DNA from: Galaxea fascicularis
Lineage: Eukaryota; Cnidaria; Anthozoa; Scleractinia; Euphylliidae
Assembly (NCBI GenBank): GCA_948470475.1
Contig: OX419342.1
Location: 25,846,407-25,910,406, forward strand
Reading direction: 5' to 3'
DNA: 64,000 nucleotides
Part shown: positions 1-10,863 of the stretch, one piece after another
How the letters are laid out: the number at the start of each line of letters is the position of its first letter
Position numbering within the stretch: the stretch's first letter is position 1
The notes under the pieces: model-generated
Database searches by the model: none
What the model was told of the DNA's origin: nothing
The model's input: only the letters and a program-made list of their open reading frames with translations
Position numbers and translations under genes: made by a program

Positions 1-111
1 GAAAGGGGGGGTCAGGCGAAATTCTGAGATAAAAAAAAAGTGGAATGAAGTTTTCACAAATTGATAAGAAATTCTGCTTTATTCATGAAATATGAACATC
101 TGTTCTATGCT

Positions 112-261
112 AGAGTGATTTTACATAACCTGTGAAATAGATACTACACAATTACTAACACAATTAATAATACACATTAATTCTGTTGTTTTCTTTTGTT
201 TAATTATAACTTTTTCACACTGATAGTTAGATACTGTTTCACAGGTTAAGTAAAATCACTC
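112..261. repeat. Fold-back MITE-like element, about 150 bp
   Basis: The left arm begins AGAGTGATTTTAC and the right arm ends GTAAAATCACTCT. The arms are inverted copies over about 30 bases with few mismatches (each also contains the run AACCTGTGAAA in its own orientation), separated by about 90 AT-rich bases. No open reading frame lies inside. It looks like a non-autonomous DNA element; the family is not recognised. Confidence 0.6.
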
Positions 262-405
262 TAAAACAGTTCCAAATTAACAAACTCCTTTATAACAACG
301 TTTATATCGAAAAACTATTAAAGTATAAAATAACAGCGCTTTAATAGTAACAGGTTTTTAATTTGTGAGATTCTGTTGTCTTTCTCGTACAAATCATTGA
401 AACAT

Positions 406-640
406 TCACGCGTCTCCTTCCTCTTTCTCCTCCTCCTCTTCCTTTTTGTCATTCTCTTCCTCCTCTTCGTCGTCGTCTTCTTCCTCCTCTTCGTCGTCTT
501 CTTCCTTCTCGTCACTCGTGTCTTCCGTACCATAATCTTCAGGATACAGGATGCAGTACACCCTGTCCCTAACATCCGGCTCAAGATTGGTGAGCATCCT
601 GCTTCCTGCCGCATTGCTAAAATAGTTTCCTTACAGGAGA
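406..640 (-). other. Acidic low-complexity open frame, possible exon remnant
   Basis: The minus strand has an open frame that begins near 640 in ordinary composition (it reads LEPDVRDRVYCILYPEDYG) and ends in a long Glu/Asp run encoded by a CTC/CTT/CGT-rich tract at 415-510. A possible splice acceptor (gtaag before GAAAC) lies just upstream. The first part looks protein-like but matches no family I recognise. It could be the last exon of an unknown or transposon-borne gene. The acidic tract itself may be only microsatellite translation. Confidence 0.2.
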
Positions 641-744
641 TAAGCAATGCATGGTGCATCTCGTTTAAACAACAGCGTGGCCACATCTTCCACGTTTACG
701 CAGGCTTCAGGGATCATCAGGGAAGGGGGGTAAAGAAGACAATG

Positions 745-954
745 GGGAAGCTCGTTGGCAATGGGATTAAAAGAATTTTGCTGTTTCTTACAGAATACCG
801 CCCATCAATGCCTAATCTCAAACATATTCTTATGAACAAATGGCATCTTATACAAAACCAGCCCCTACTACGAAAAATATTCAAAGATCCTCCCCTTATT
901 TCATATAGAAAAGGGAGGTCTTTGAAAGATGTACTCGTCGGAGCAAAGCTCTGA
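745..954 (+). pseudogene. Penelope-like retroelement fragment (C-terminal part)
   Basis: The plus frame ending in the stop at 952-954 reads LTEYRPSMPNLKHIL, then KIFKDPPLISYRKGRSLKD and DVLVGAKL. This matches the stretch that follows the reverse transcriptase fingers in Penelope-like elements, where a P-x-I/V-x-Y-R-(R/K) segment is followed by L-(R/K)-D-x-L-V. No reverse transcriptase catalytic core or GIY-YIG endonuclease is visible nearby, so this is a truncated remnant. The longer frame that begins at 376 crosses low-complexity DNA and is probably not coding upstream of about 745. Confidence 0.5.
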
Positions 955-1259
955 GGTCTTTGAATTTCCTTTCCTGACCAATAGGAGTCGTGTTTGGCCT
1001 GTCTACACCTTGAAACATCATGAGCGGCCAGTTACAACACGCTCAGGACGAGCCCTAACTAGGAGATCGGAAATTGACTTTTCATTCTTTTGAGATGATA
1101 TGAGATTTGTCAAAAAAACAGCTTTTGATACATTTGTAAAAATGTATTTACTTCATAGCAAGCACATATCAAAAATTGCTATCACGTTAAGTGGAATGTA
1201 ACAGTTCAAAACAAATCAAGATATTCATACGTATTAAAGTTTAAAATACCAGGTGCAAC

Positions 1260-1445
1260 TTTTTTTGGGAGGAGGGAGGGGGGGGGTCAACCCCAAAAAA
1301 ATTCCTTTTTGAGGGGGGGTCATGTGAGAAAATTGGCAAGCTGAGGGGGGATCATACAATTGCTACATGGCATTCCCCCAAATCCCACCAGCCCCCCCCC
1401 CCCCCTATCCCTAAAAAAATGAACGGTCCCTAACACAATATACAA
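1260..1445. repeat. G/C-homopolymer-rich repeat end
   Basis: Runs of seven or more G are followed by TCA at 1275-1340 and mirrored by a run of 14 C at 1391-1404. The stretch ends in AAAAAAATGAACGGTCCCTAAC. The G-run plus TCA motif also opens the window (5-13). This looks like the edge of a dispersed repeat that continues into the gap; poly-G runs of this kind often break assemblies. Confidence 0.4.
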
Positions 1446-1645
1446 NNNNNNNNNNNNNNNNNNNNNNNNNNNNNNNNNNNNNNNNNNNNNNNNNNNNNNN
1501 NNNNNNNNNNNNNNNNNNNNNNNNNNNNNNNNNNNNNNNNNNNNNNNNNNNNNNNNNNNNNNNNNNNNNNNNNNNNNNNNNNNNNNNNNNNNNNNNNNNN
1601 NNNNNNNNNNNNNNNNNNNNNNNNNNNNNNNNNNNNNNNNNNNNN
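1446..1645. other. Assembly gap (200 N)
   Basis: Exactly 200 unknown bases. The round length suggests a default gap size, so the true distance is unknown. The gap lies downstream of the anoctamer exons and may hide further exons of that gene. Confidence 0.99.
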
Positions 1646-2054
1646 CAATAAACAGCATCATAAGGAAGTTCTGCGTCCACAGTCAAAAAGTCAAAATAAT
1701 TTAATTATCTTACAGTTAGAAAATTACCACATGTATTTAGAGATCTGAAAGTACTGAGCTGAAGCTTTCATAAGCATCAAAAGTTACAAACACCTTGAAA
1801 AGGATAATGAGGAACAAAACTACAATAAAGTAACTCTGGGTTGAATCATCCAAGTGGCAGCAGTCTGAGGTGTAAATACCTAACGCAGTATACAAGTAGT
1901 TAAATTCACTTTTGGATGGTACTAACAAGAAACCATTTTTACTCAAATGGTCACAAATTAGGATTTCATCTAAAGCTGCAAACTAACAACCACAACAGTG
2001 ACTCAGTGTGTTTGTGACTTCAGGAATGAAAGAAAAACTTGAAATTAAACTTAC

Positions 2055-5000
2055 TGGTTCTGCAAAGTAAGCAAAAGAAGCGATATAAACTGGACTTTCT
2101 TTATGTTTGATGTAACCATTAAAGTTTAGTGAACACAGCATTGCTCCAACAGCCAAGAGGAGGATTGGCAAAGTTAGGACGAAACTTAAACCATAACGCA
2201 GCCATCTTTTCCATCTGGGGAAATACTTCTCAGGTTGGCCAGTGATAGGACTTGGTCGAATTTCACCAGAGAATTCTGGACGCAGACGTTCAGAACTTTC
2301 CAGACCGTGTGTCCGCCACAGGAAAGAAAATTCTGACTCTTTTCGTTTCCATATCTAGAAGTCAAATAAAAATAAAATATTGTAAAAAAATTAAAATTAA
2401 TTAATAAAATTTTGATACTTAATGCACTACATACCCGTAGGTTCAATAATTAAATTTATACCCTTAGGAGCTCATGTGCCGGCCTATTTTATTTAGCTAA
2501 AGCACTAATTCCTAGCTGTTTCTTTATGTACAGCTGCAAAAACACAACTTTAAACAGATACTTGCATTTTTCCAAAGGCATTGACTGCAATGTCTCAGTG
2601 CCCACAAAGATGAATGAATTCTGTTACACTGATGATACAAGACATTGAAGTTACTTACGGTAAGAAAACTAATTGCCCAGAAAGCCATAAGGACTTCGTA
2701 TAAAGGCAGCAGAGGGTTGTCGTCAACGGTCACATTACGAGGCTTGAAAGAATGCAACAGTATCCCCACAAATGCTATTGGTACTAAGGTCCATGTGAAA
2801 CAGGTCATCCATCCAAAATAAAAGCCAACACTTTCTCCTGTGGAAACACAACTGATGCAGGATCATGTTAGGTATACACAAACCATTAAAGCAGTTAAAA
2901 TGTACTGTTTGCCAATGCCCCTTGATCAGCTGTAACCTCCTATTACTAGCCAAAATGCCAGGAAATTAACATCCAGCTTTAACAATGAACAATGTTTGAA
3001 TCTAATGACTTGATGGTAATGATTAGCTGTTAATTTACATTCATGATGGTAGTATCAATAACTGACCAGTGTTAGAGTCAAATAGATTGAGTTATGTAAA
3101 TTACCATAGTAATCCCTTATTTCCTGTAAAGGACACACAATCACATTCTGCTTCATTTTTTTCCAAATCTTCTCTTGTTCATGAGCTTGATGAAGAGGAA
3201 AAGCTGACTCCAAGATTGGTGGTTTGGAATGAAGACAGTCTGTAATGAATGCATCTTCCCCCCTGAACTTTATTCCATAGGCCATTAGTTTTTCCTAAAA
3301 CCAAAAAAAAAAGAAATCAAATAACCAAAAATCAATTATTTGATGTTTCCAAACAATTTTCCAAAGATAGATGTTGCAGTTAAAAATTAAATTCAGGTAA
3401 AAAATTTTTCACCTAGGTTAAAAATCAATTTCCTTTGTCTCAGGCCTAGGAGACAAAGGGATTTGAGAATCAACCTAGGTTAAGACTTTTTACCTGCAAC
3501 ATAGACATGAGATTTTATTTAAGACTGTTATGATAATAAAATGTACTTGCTGTTACTACATATAATTTATTGGTCCCTTTGATAAAGATTGCAGCTTTCT
3601 GGAGTGCCATACACTGTATCAACTGATAACTGAATATTAGTAAGTATATATGTAACAAAAAACAATACTAATCCAGCCCAGATGACATTAATTTTATCAA
3701 AACTGATCGAAACTGTTACTTACTTTGTTGTACTGAACAGATTCGAGGCAGAGTTCAAGCAAATGTGCCCTTTCTGCTGAGGTTAAGAAGGTTTCCCGAT
3801 ATTCACTTCCACTATAATCACTGAGTTTTTCAACAACAAACTCTTGGATCTAAGAGAGAAATGAAAGCAAAATTAATTCATTACTGTTCATTGATACCCT
3901 TCAGTCTATTCGCTGTTGATACATAACATGATGCCATTTCATGTCTCATTACTTATTGCACTAACTTATTTCTAACTCACAGTAATGTCATGCAATCGCC
4001 TTTCCGATCATCCAAAATAGCTGGTTTTCCTAGGTTCAACTTGCTGGCTTTCATTTGATGAGGCCGTTTCTCATTGGTGGATTGAAAATACTGGATAATA
4101 TTGACAGCTTGGCTTCATGTATTTTGTGGCTTAAATGTTTAGTTTACAGCATGCAACATGTCTAGGTGTGCTTTCAGGCACATGTGATTGGCATTCCATG
4201 TCATTTATGCATTTTGGTTTTTGGGTAGCTATTGTAAGAAATTCAAATAGATGATTTCATATATTCACATTCATCTACACAAGAAAATTGTTCACATTGC
4301 TATAAATAATAATTTCTGTGAAGTCTGAGCAAGATATCATGTTATGGGGTGGTTGACATCGACGATGCAAGTGACAAGGCTTCTAACTGTTTAACAAGCG
4401 AAAGAGTCTGCGGCTTTGCCACATAATTTCCCTCCTCCAAACATAAAAAAATAACCTCTGATACCCAGGGTAATTCTCGGTCAGGAAAACCTTGGAAAGG
4501 CGATTGCGTGACACTAGCATTCATTGATATTATTGATTGTGTATTTGACAGAGATGGTTTTGGTGTCAGTCTGCATTTTACACCCTGTCTGGCGTCTGCA
4601 TTTTATACTGACCGATTAATCATACATGCACTTTATAAATAAAACTCTATTGGTTTTTGGAACAGGGTTGGTATCGGTAGATAGCCTGCAGTTCAGCCAG
4701 ACTTGTCACTCAAGACCTTGGTGAAAACCAGGATTTAGTGTGTATACCGCCAGTATGTTCACTGTCTGCGACGCAGTCTCATGACTGTGGAAGGCTATTG
4801 GTTAACTTGTCTGGTAAACACAGGTTCATTGAGTACTTCATTTCTGCTTCTTACGAATTAAAAAAATTGAAAAATGATGTGAAGGCGACCCACAATAATT
4901 GAAAGAAGAAGCAGGTAAAATGACACCTGTATATAATAACATTCTGATTGTTTCTAAAGTACAAATTAGCTTAATTAAGGTCATTAATTTTTTTAAATAT

Positions 5001-5507
5001 AGCTTTATTCATGGTTTGCAACCATGTGACAAGGCAGCCATGTTGGGGGTCAAAACAAAAGAAATTTTTTTCGAAGAATTAACCTAAAAATAGGATTAAG
5101 TTCCCAGAGGAAAGAAAAGTTATTGTTCTTGACCACCAACATGGCTGCCGTAACGTCACTTGCAAACCAGCAATGAAACAATAATTTACCTTAGAGCCAT
5201 CCTTTGCGGTTTTCTCTAGCCCAACTTCCTCTGCCTGAAAAATTGTTTGTGGAAGTAAAGTATCTATTTTGATTCATATTATCCTTGTGAAAATGTTAAG
5301 GCTGAAATTAGCTTGCGCATTTACCACTTCTCTAACCTTCTGAGCAAGTACTTCGAACGGAGCACTGACACTTAGTAAGGTTCTGCGTTCAAATTCTTCT
5401 CGCGTTACAATAAATTTAGCTCCACTTAAACATTCAATGAAGTACTGTTTAATCTCTTCTTTGTGGCACTTTTCAGCGAAGCAAATGAGGTACTCTCCAG
5501 CCGCCAT
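2055..5507 (-). CDS. ANO10: Anoctamer-10-like TMEM16 protein, N-terminal half (exons 1-6)
   Basis: Six exons join in frame: 5507-5325, 5234-5190, 3849-3724, 3294-3105, 2837-2659 and 2354-2055, all with GT donors and AG acceptors, giving 341 residues. The start is the ATG at 5507 (MAAGEYLICFAEKC). The cytosolic N-terminus is followed by GIKFRGEDAFITDCLHSKPP and FPLHQAHEQEKIWKKMKQ, then DYYGESVGFYFGWMTCFTWT leading into the first membrane segments. These match the ANO10 branch of the TMEM16 family, reticulum-membrane proteins with lipid-scramblase activity. Exon 6 ends in a membrane stretch (LPILLLAVGAMLCSL) at a good GTAAGT donor. Family members are about 650-700 residues, so half the protein, including the calcium-binding and pore helices, is absent: it lies in the gap or beyond the left edge. 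ANO8 is a less likely assignment. Confidence 0.85.
3371..3502. repeat. Fold-back element in an anoctamer intron
   Basis: ATGTTGCAG at the left pairs with CTGCAACAT at the right. Internally CCTAGGTTAAAAATCAA and the palindromic centre CTTTGTCTC/GAGACAAAG pair again. The whole 132-base stretch can fold into one hairpin. It has no coding potential and is MITE-like. Confidence 0.55.
4563..4612. repeat. Short duplicated motif in anoctamer intron 2
   Basis: GTCTGCATTTTACACC is followed 25 bases later by GTCTGCATTTTATACTGACC. The surrounding intron (3850-5189) otherwise shows only the fold-back element at 5013-5168 and AT-rich DNA. Confidence 0.35.
5013..5168. repeat. Fold-back MITE-like element
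   Basis: GGTTTGCAA at the left end and TTGCAAACC at the right end are inverted copies. The inner arms share GGCAGCCATGTTGG and, in inverse, CCAACATGGCTGCC. Arm length is about 60 bases with scattered mismatches around an AT-rich loop. It lies in anoctamer intron 2. Confidence 0.65.
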
Positions 5508-7725
5508 TGTCACGCAGAAAAATAACGTATGCACTTATTAACACGTGACGGACACGCTTGGGTGAATGGACCACTTTGAAGATGTCACGATCGATTTATC
5601 ATACCAAGTTTAGTAAAAATGCGAGGTTTCATAAGAATCCGTCACAATGTCAGACACCAAACTTGCTAATTTCTACAGAGAAATGTATGGCAGGGGGCAA
5701 CCGCTTGCTTGATAATGTCCAAGGCACACACTTGTTTTAAAGCCAAATGGATACTATTGTGTCTATTATCCTTCAAATATTTTTTGCAAAGCGCATTTGG
5801 GAAATATCACCGGATATTCCCGAGTTTTAGCTGGGGAAGATTCAGTCACATGACGCGTCTGGAGTAAGTTCCCCTTCTTAGGGACGGACTAATAGAAAAG
5901 TTATGGGAGGGAGAAGAGAGGGGGGGGGGGGGAGGGGGGAGTCGAAAGAACAAAAAAAATTCATGCATGCAGAGTAGACCAACATCAACACAACATCTTG
6001 CAAAAAATATATTCATTCAAGGAAAACATAAAAGAAAAAAATTCATGCTGCTCGAAAATCCCCCCCCCCCCACCCCATAATTATTAGGTAGTTTTCACCA
6101 GGTTATCTGATATTAAATTCAACCCTCTTGAGTGGTGATGGTAGCCCTAGTCGACTGGTTAGGACAGATACATTTCTGTTGTGTCGTTCCACAGTTAGTG
6201 GAAGGAACCAGAGACCCCTCTGTAGTTCTATGGTCTTTGACATCAGAAATGCCTATGATTACCCTGCGAGCAGAGGTCTCTTCGATCTTCCTAGATAAGT
6301 CCCGACTTATCTAGGAAGATCGAAGAGACCTCTGCTCGCAGGGTAGCCTATGATAAGCCCTGGACTAGGTTTCTTAGTGTTTTTTTTTTGGAGGGGGAGG
6401 TTGACCTTAGGAAGTAATAATCGGAGGGAATTTTGCACTTAAAATTTGGGCAGTTAAGGCAAAAATTCAATTCAATGGATGCAGAAACAAATCATATTTA
6501 ATTTTCATTCTTATTTCTTTTGGACCAAATTGAGGTCAGATTTAAACGTATCGAGTAATTACAACAAAATATTGTTTGTAATGCCTATTTATTGTTTTAA
6601 ACACAGCTATAAAATAGGGCATAAATTTCTGACAAAACTGACAACATCAAACATGAGGAGTAACAACATGAAGGGTATCACATCTTATTAGCATAAAGAT
6701 TTTTGCCAATTATTTTTCGGGCTCCTGAATGAAATCCAAGGCAGCTGGTCCCTGGTCTATGAGTGATTCCTGTCCTGCCAAAACATTCATGCTTCAATCC
6801 ACCCACAAAATGGCAAACCTTACTCAGAATGAAATATGTGCTGTGCTCCATACGGAAAAACAATACAAACAACACGATGGAGAAAAAATGGCTATGTGTA
6901 ATTTTGCACATAACCGGTTTATTAAGCTCTGGAAATCCAATACAAATAAAACTGAAAAATTCATGATACATGTATTGCCGGCGAAGGTGAGAGCAATCAA
7001 CCGCCCGGAAAATACAAACTATAGAACAACGAAGAGGCAGGAATGGGGAGGAGGAGGGCTGAGGAAAAATTTTTGTGTCAACGAGACGAAGAACGCGACA
7101 TCCATTATACGACGATCAACAAATACATTACCTAAAGACACCATCTTGAATTCAAAATTCAACTCAGTACCCTTGACTCCATGTTCCTAGCCTCTTTCCA
7201 CATTACTGTATTCATAAACTATATGTAAGGCTAAATTGTCGCATAAATTTTATTTGAAGACAAATAATGCATTTATTTAATTTGTATAAAAGTCACTGTA
7301 AGACTTCAGTAGAAAATTAGAATTTTTCAAAATAGTCAGTTTTAAAGCAAACAAAAGTACTACCTTGCTACCTGGGCTAGCAGGTGGAATTTTTTACACA
7401 TGATTTTCAAGAAGATTTATTTTGAGATAAATATTTTATTACTTCTTCTACACAAAACTAAATTAAATGTTTCGCCTATGTCAAGTTAAGAAGCCCCAAT
7501 TTATCAAATACTCCCTTTTTTAGTTTTGATGACCGGTTCTGCTACAACTAATATTCTTGAAAAAAAAGCTGTGATTTATTCTCGACTGATAATCTTTAAA
7601 TTCGCAGTTGGTGTGAGTCCGTGATAGGGTATGGTCTTACTTGATTATTTTCCAACCGCAAAATTTATCATATGGCTAAGCAGTTCCAACAAGACACTAT
7701 TTACAAAATTAGAGTGTTATATTAA
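5508..7725. other. Intergenic stretch with repeats, no recognisable gene
   Basis: It holds an imperfect G-run/C-run fold-back at 5878-6092 (a run of 13 G at 5921-5933, a run of 12 C at about 6060), the 86-base palindrome at 6260-6345, and AT-rich DNA. An open frame of 153 codons at 6729-7190 on the plus strand resembles no family and has no protein-like composition. Nothing else was identified. Confidence 0.6.
6260..6345. repeat. Near-perfect 86-base palindrome
   Basis: The left arm TACCCTGCGAGCAGAGGTCT (6260 onward) and the right arm ending AGACCTCTGCTCGCAGGGTA (6345) match base for base over 42 positions around a two-base centre (CC at 6302-6303). No open frame is involved. It is probably a young fold-back element or a recent inverted duplication. 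Confidence 0.9.
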
Positions 7726-8739
7726 CTAAATCATTTTGTGTTCCTCTTCCTTGTCCGATCGCAAGTTCTTGCCAAACCATAAAACAATTACGCAGTTTAT
7801 AAAACAAATGACAAGCATTAATCCCAGGCTGTTTCCAAAGGTAGCTATTGGAAAGCGTTCTAACTCTTCTCGCCTGGACTCCATTTGTATCTGAATTGCC
7901 GTAAACTGGTCCGACGCTCCCAATGCTGTGAAAATATGTAGAAAATGATGGCTGTGTCCTATAATGTCAAATGCACCTGGCATTAGTCGCTCCGGCATTC
8001 TGGACATGTTGGCCAAAGCTGAAATGACGTAAAACCAGCAGTGTCGGTTGAAATATGAACGCGCAAGCAATTCTTGGTCTGATTCATGTAGAGGCGACGG
8101 GTCAGTGAGAAGGCGATGGAGATATGGAGAACTGTTACACAAAAACGCTATCACAAAGCAGAATGTTCGGATAACATACTTCATCTTTGACCATCTGTGG
8201 CGGGACGCACAACACGTGGAAGTCGATAAAACGGAAACAAGGCAAGAAATTGTCAGAAACACGTAAGAATTGAAAGGAAAACTCTCGCCCTGCAACGAGC
8301 GACTGTAAAAATAAAACGCTTGACCAGCTCCAACACTATACACACTTATTGCTGAATAGTCGAAGAAAAAGCAAATATGTCGTACTCTGGGAGACATGGA
8401 ATTAAAGAGATGAGCGCCTGTACTCATCAAAAGAAACCCGCAAATCCCCAAAGCAAACGAGATGAGCGGGTACACGAAAGTGTCGGACAAGCCATACTTC
8501 GAAAATAAGGACGCGAACCTAACCAGGAAAAGCAGAAAAGGGAGAAAATGAGTCCAGACGTTCACAGTTTCGTTTGATGGTTGGAAGGCGCTCTTGACAC
8601 AATCCAACGCCGAGGCATACGGCTTACGGTAACCGGAGCAAATAAACAGCTCGCGGAACTGAGGGGGGACTTCCTCGGAGCGTAAACCGAAACCAGACGC
8701 CGGAGAAGTCTTGGACTTGTATTCGCGTTTCTTCTCCAT
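7726..8739 (-). CDS. Membrane progestin receptor, PAQR family
   Basis: A single-exon gene of 337 residues with ATG at 8739 and stop TAG at 7726-7728. PAQR proteins have seven or eight membrane helices; the mPR branch (PAQR5-9) binds progestins, while related members act as adiponectin receptors or ceramidases. The family's metal-site motifs are all present: S106-x3-H110 (STGAH), D127 in FFDYSAIS, and H264-x3-H268 within PERLMPGAFDIIGHSHHFLH. The conserved N-terminal block SNETVNVWTH spans residues 55-64. A charged C-terminus (KNLRSDKEEEHKMI) follows the last helix. Length and the lack of introns fit PAQR7/8-type genes. I do not assign a specific vertebrate paralogue. No break is seen. An AATAAA on the minus strand at 7248-7253 is a possible poly(A) signal. 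Confidence 0.9.
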   Translation of the reverse strand: MEKKREYKSKTSPASGFGLRSEEVPPQFRELFICSGYRKPYASALDCVKSAFQPSNETVNVWTHFLPFLLFLVRFASLFSKYGLSDTFVYPLISFALGICGFLLMSTGAHLFNSMSPRVRHICFFFDYSAISVYSVGAGQAFYFYSRSLQGESFPFNSYVFLTISCLVSVLSTSTCCASRHRWSKMKYVIRTFCFVIAFLCNSSPYLHRLLTDPSPLHESDQELLARSYFNRHCWFYVISALANMSRMPERLMPGAFDIIGHSHHFLHIFTALGASDQFTAIQIQMESRREELERFPIATFGNSLGLMLVICFINCVIVLWFGKNLRSDKEEEHKMI

Positions 8740-9166
8740 TCGAACTGTTGCGAAGAGAATCTTGATTTAGTTTCCCTTTGGTCGTTCGGTGATAAGTAGC
8801 GGTATATACTGACTCGTGTTTGGCAAACGCAAACAAGAGAAAATTTATCAAAAGACGGTTTGCAAGAACATGAAATTGGCACCCGGCAAAGTTACCGTTC
8901 ATCTGCGCGTTCATTGGTGGAAATTGATCACGGGTTTTCCTGTAGGTGCATTGCATCATGGTTTTCCTCTGACAAAATTCAGTACGTTTGGACTGGACTC
9001 GTGGACACAAGGTACAGCTCAAATGCCAAAACATTGTGAAAGCAACAATATCACTAAAAAGTAATGCTTAACTTCCTTCATTAAAATATTCCTCCTTTGA
9101 AAGACCATGAACGTTTTTGATTTTTTTAATTTTTATTATGGAAACAGAATAATGCCCCCCAAAGGA

Positions 9167-9235
9167 CAACCTCGTTCCCAGGGTCTTTTCCCTGGCTTGG
9201 GGGCGGGTCGGGAAAAGACCCTGGGAACGAGGTTG
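9167..9235. mobile_element. Short hairpin element with 10-bp target duplication
   Basis: CAACCTCGTTCCCAGGGTC at the left pairs with GACCCTGGGAACGAGGTTG at the right; the arms run 26 bases with a 17-base centre. The direct repeat CCCCAAAGGA flanks it on both sides (9157-9166 and 9236-9245), which marks an insertion. Related sequence (CTCGTTCCCAGGGTC) recurs at about 47687, so it is a dispersed family. A 9-10 base duplication suggests Mutator-type mobilisation; that is an inference. Confidence 0.8.
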
Positions 9236-9601
9236 CCCCAAAGGAGTCTTATAATGGTTCATTTCAAGTGGTATGGGCTTCACAATGAATCCTTTTTGTT
9301 TGTTATTATTCCACCTTAAACTCCCCTGTTAGGTAATTCAACTTCAACCATGGAAGTATGCATGGACTGTGCAGGGGGAGGGGGTGGGCAGGGCCACCCC
9401 ACTTTTTGTGGAAAAAATAATTAATTTAGTGAACTAAATATCCAAAAATGAAAAGTACTTCTACAGGATATTATTATATCTCAGTTAGTACGTGCTGTGA
9501 TTGGTCAATTTAGCAGGCCATACTTCACTGCATGGCCTGATAAATTTGAAAGTTTCCTTTTCCTCGTGCCTGATTAACCTCAGAGATATAATAAATATCT
9601 T

Positions 9602-9752
9602 ACTAACCTCGTTTTCTCAGTCCGTACTGTAAGTTACGGATCCCCATTTTTTCCCATTGATTTATGGCCCATGTGCTTTGCACTTGGGCCATAAGCGAAC
9701 GGGAAAAAACTCGGTTTGTAACTTACAGTACGGACCTTGAACTCGGTTCATA
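9602..9752. repeat. Fold-back repeat with GTCCGTACTGTAAGTTAC arms
   Basis: TCCGTACTGTAAGTTAC (9621-9637) and GTAACTTACAGTACGGA (9718-9734) are exact inverted copies. The outer flanks (ACCTCGTTTTCT and GAACTCGGTT) also pair partly, and GGGCCATAA closes the inner stem. A related end (CGTAACTTACGGTACAGACC) occurs at 59086-59105, in an intron of the cystine-knot gene, so this is a dispersed family. Confidence 0.7.
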
Positions 9753-10863
9753 AGAGGTATATAGTGGACAGCTAAAGCTGGCACACCTCACGGGAAAGGA
9801 TCCAAGTCTGACGAAATAAGTCTGGATTTTTCCGGTCAGCCCCCTCCCCTCAGTTGAAGAGGCAAGAGGTGGGTATGAACATGCTCCACTTGACAAAAAG
9901 CAGACATTAATTTTGTCAAGGTACGTTTCTTCTTGTAATAATTGCTGGTATAACACTTCCAATTAAAACACTTTAATATGAAATCCATAAAAGTAAATTC
10001 TTTATTGCACGTCAATTAAGACTAAACATCTAAAAACCCACACAAGAACTCAAAATCATATAAAAATCATGACTCTGAGTTGTGAAAAAGATTGCAATTG
10101 AAGCTTAATATATCTTTGAACTCTAAAAAAAAAAGTGTTAAACCTACATTGCATGTTAATAAAATATTGTTAAATTGAAGCTTTTTTACTACTAACTTTA
10201 ATTTAAAATTAAAAGTTTCCAAATTTTTCATTCTGATATATATTGCTTTCCTTTACAAGCAAAACACTATGAAATTTGATCCAATTCATGCCAGTGCAAA
10301 TGTTATGAAACTGGTATTTTCACTTCACTTTCAGGTACGATATTAATTTTAAAGTTTCACTTCAACAATACTGATTAGCAAATTCAGTAATTAATTACTG
10401 ATTGCATGATCTTGTTTATTTCTTTAACCGACTTCCATGGCAACTCAGGCCAAAACAGTGTTAAGCATTGTCCGCTCAAAACTAAAGACAAAAGAAACCA
10501 GTGTTAAGTTCTTTGCTTCATTTTTTGGCCCATGCTTTCTCGAAAACTAAATGCAAAACAGTGAAAAAACACTCATGATACAGGGCAACATTTACCAAAC
10601 AAAAACAAGCCTGTACGCAATAAATAAGCAATTGTTTAGCAAAATAAAGTCAGGAGGCCATGTAAAAAATGTTGATAGGATAATAAACAAATATATAATT
10701 TTTTTTACACTTTCACCCTCATAATGTCATCCTCAGCTCTTTGATTATTGCACCTCCCTCTTCCACTCTCAACAATAATATTATTGTAGGGATGGTGTTA
10801 CAGCAAATTGTGTGTGATTGTAACTTCTGTGAGAACAGCAGCCCAGCAGAACAAACTGATTGT

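Larger units (their letters stand above)
8740..10863. other. Intergenic stretch with repeats
   Basis: Upstream of the PAQR gene and downstream of the kinase-Rab gene. It contains the 9167-9235 hairpin, the 9602-9752 fold-back, a G-rich tract at 9374-9405 and AT-rich DNA. Minus-strand AATAAA hexamers at 10001-10006 and 10415-10420 could serve the kinase-Rab transcript. No protein-coding exon was recognised. Confidence 0.5.

Noticed and set aside
376..744. First part of the 192-codon plus frame
   Set aside because: It runs antisense through a CTC/CTT tract; only the part from about 745 resembles a retroelement protein.
4342..4524. 60-codon frame inside anoctamer intron 2
   Set aside because: It falls within an intron whose flanking exons join perfectly in frame, and has no resemblance to the gene.
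6729..7190. 153-codon open frame downstream of the PAQR gene
   Set aside because: Composition and content resemble no protein family; no splice support or conserved motif. Likely chance.
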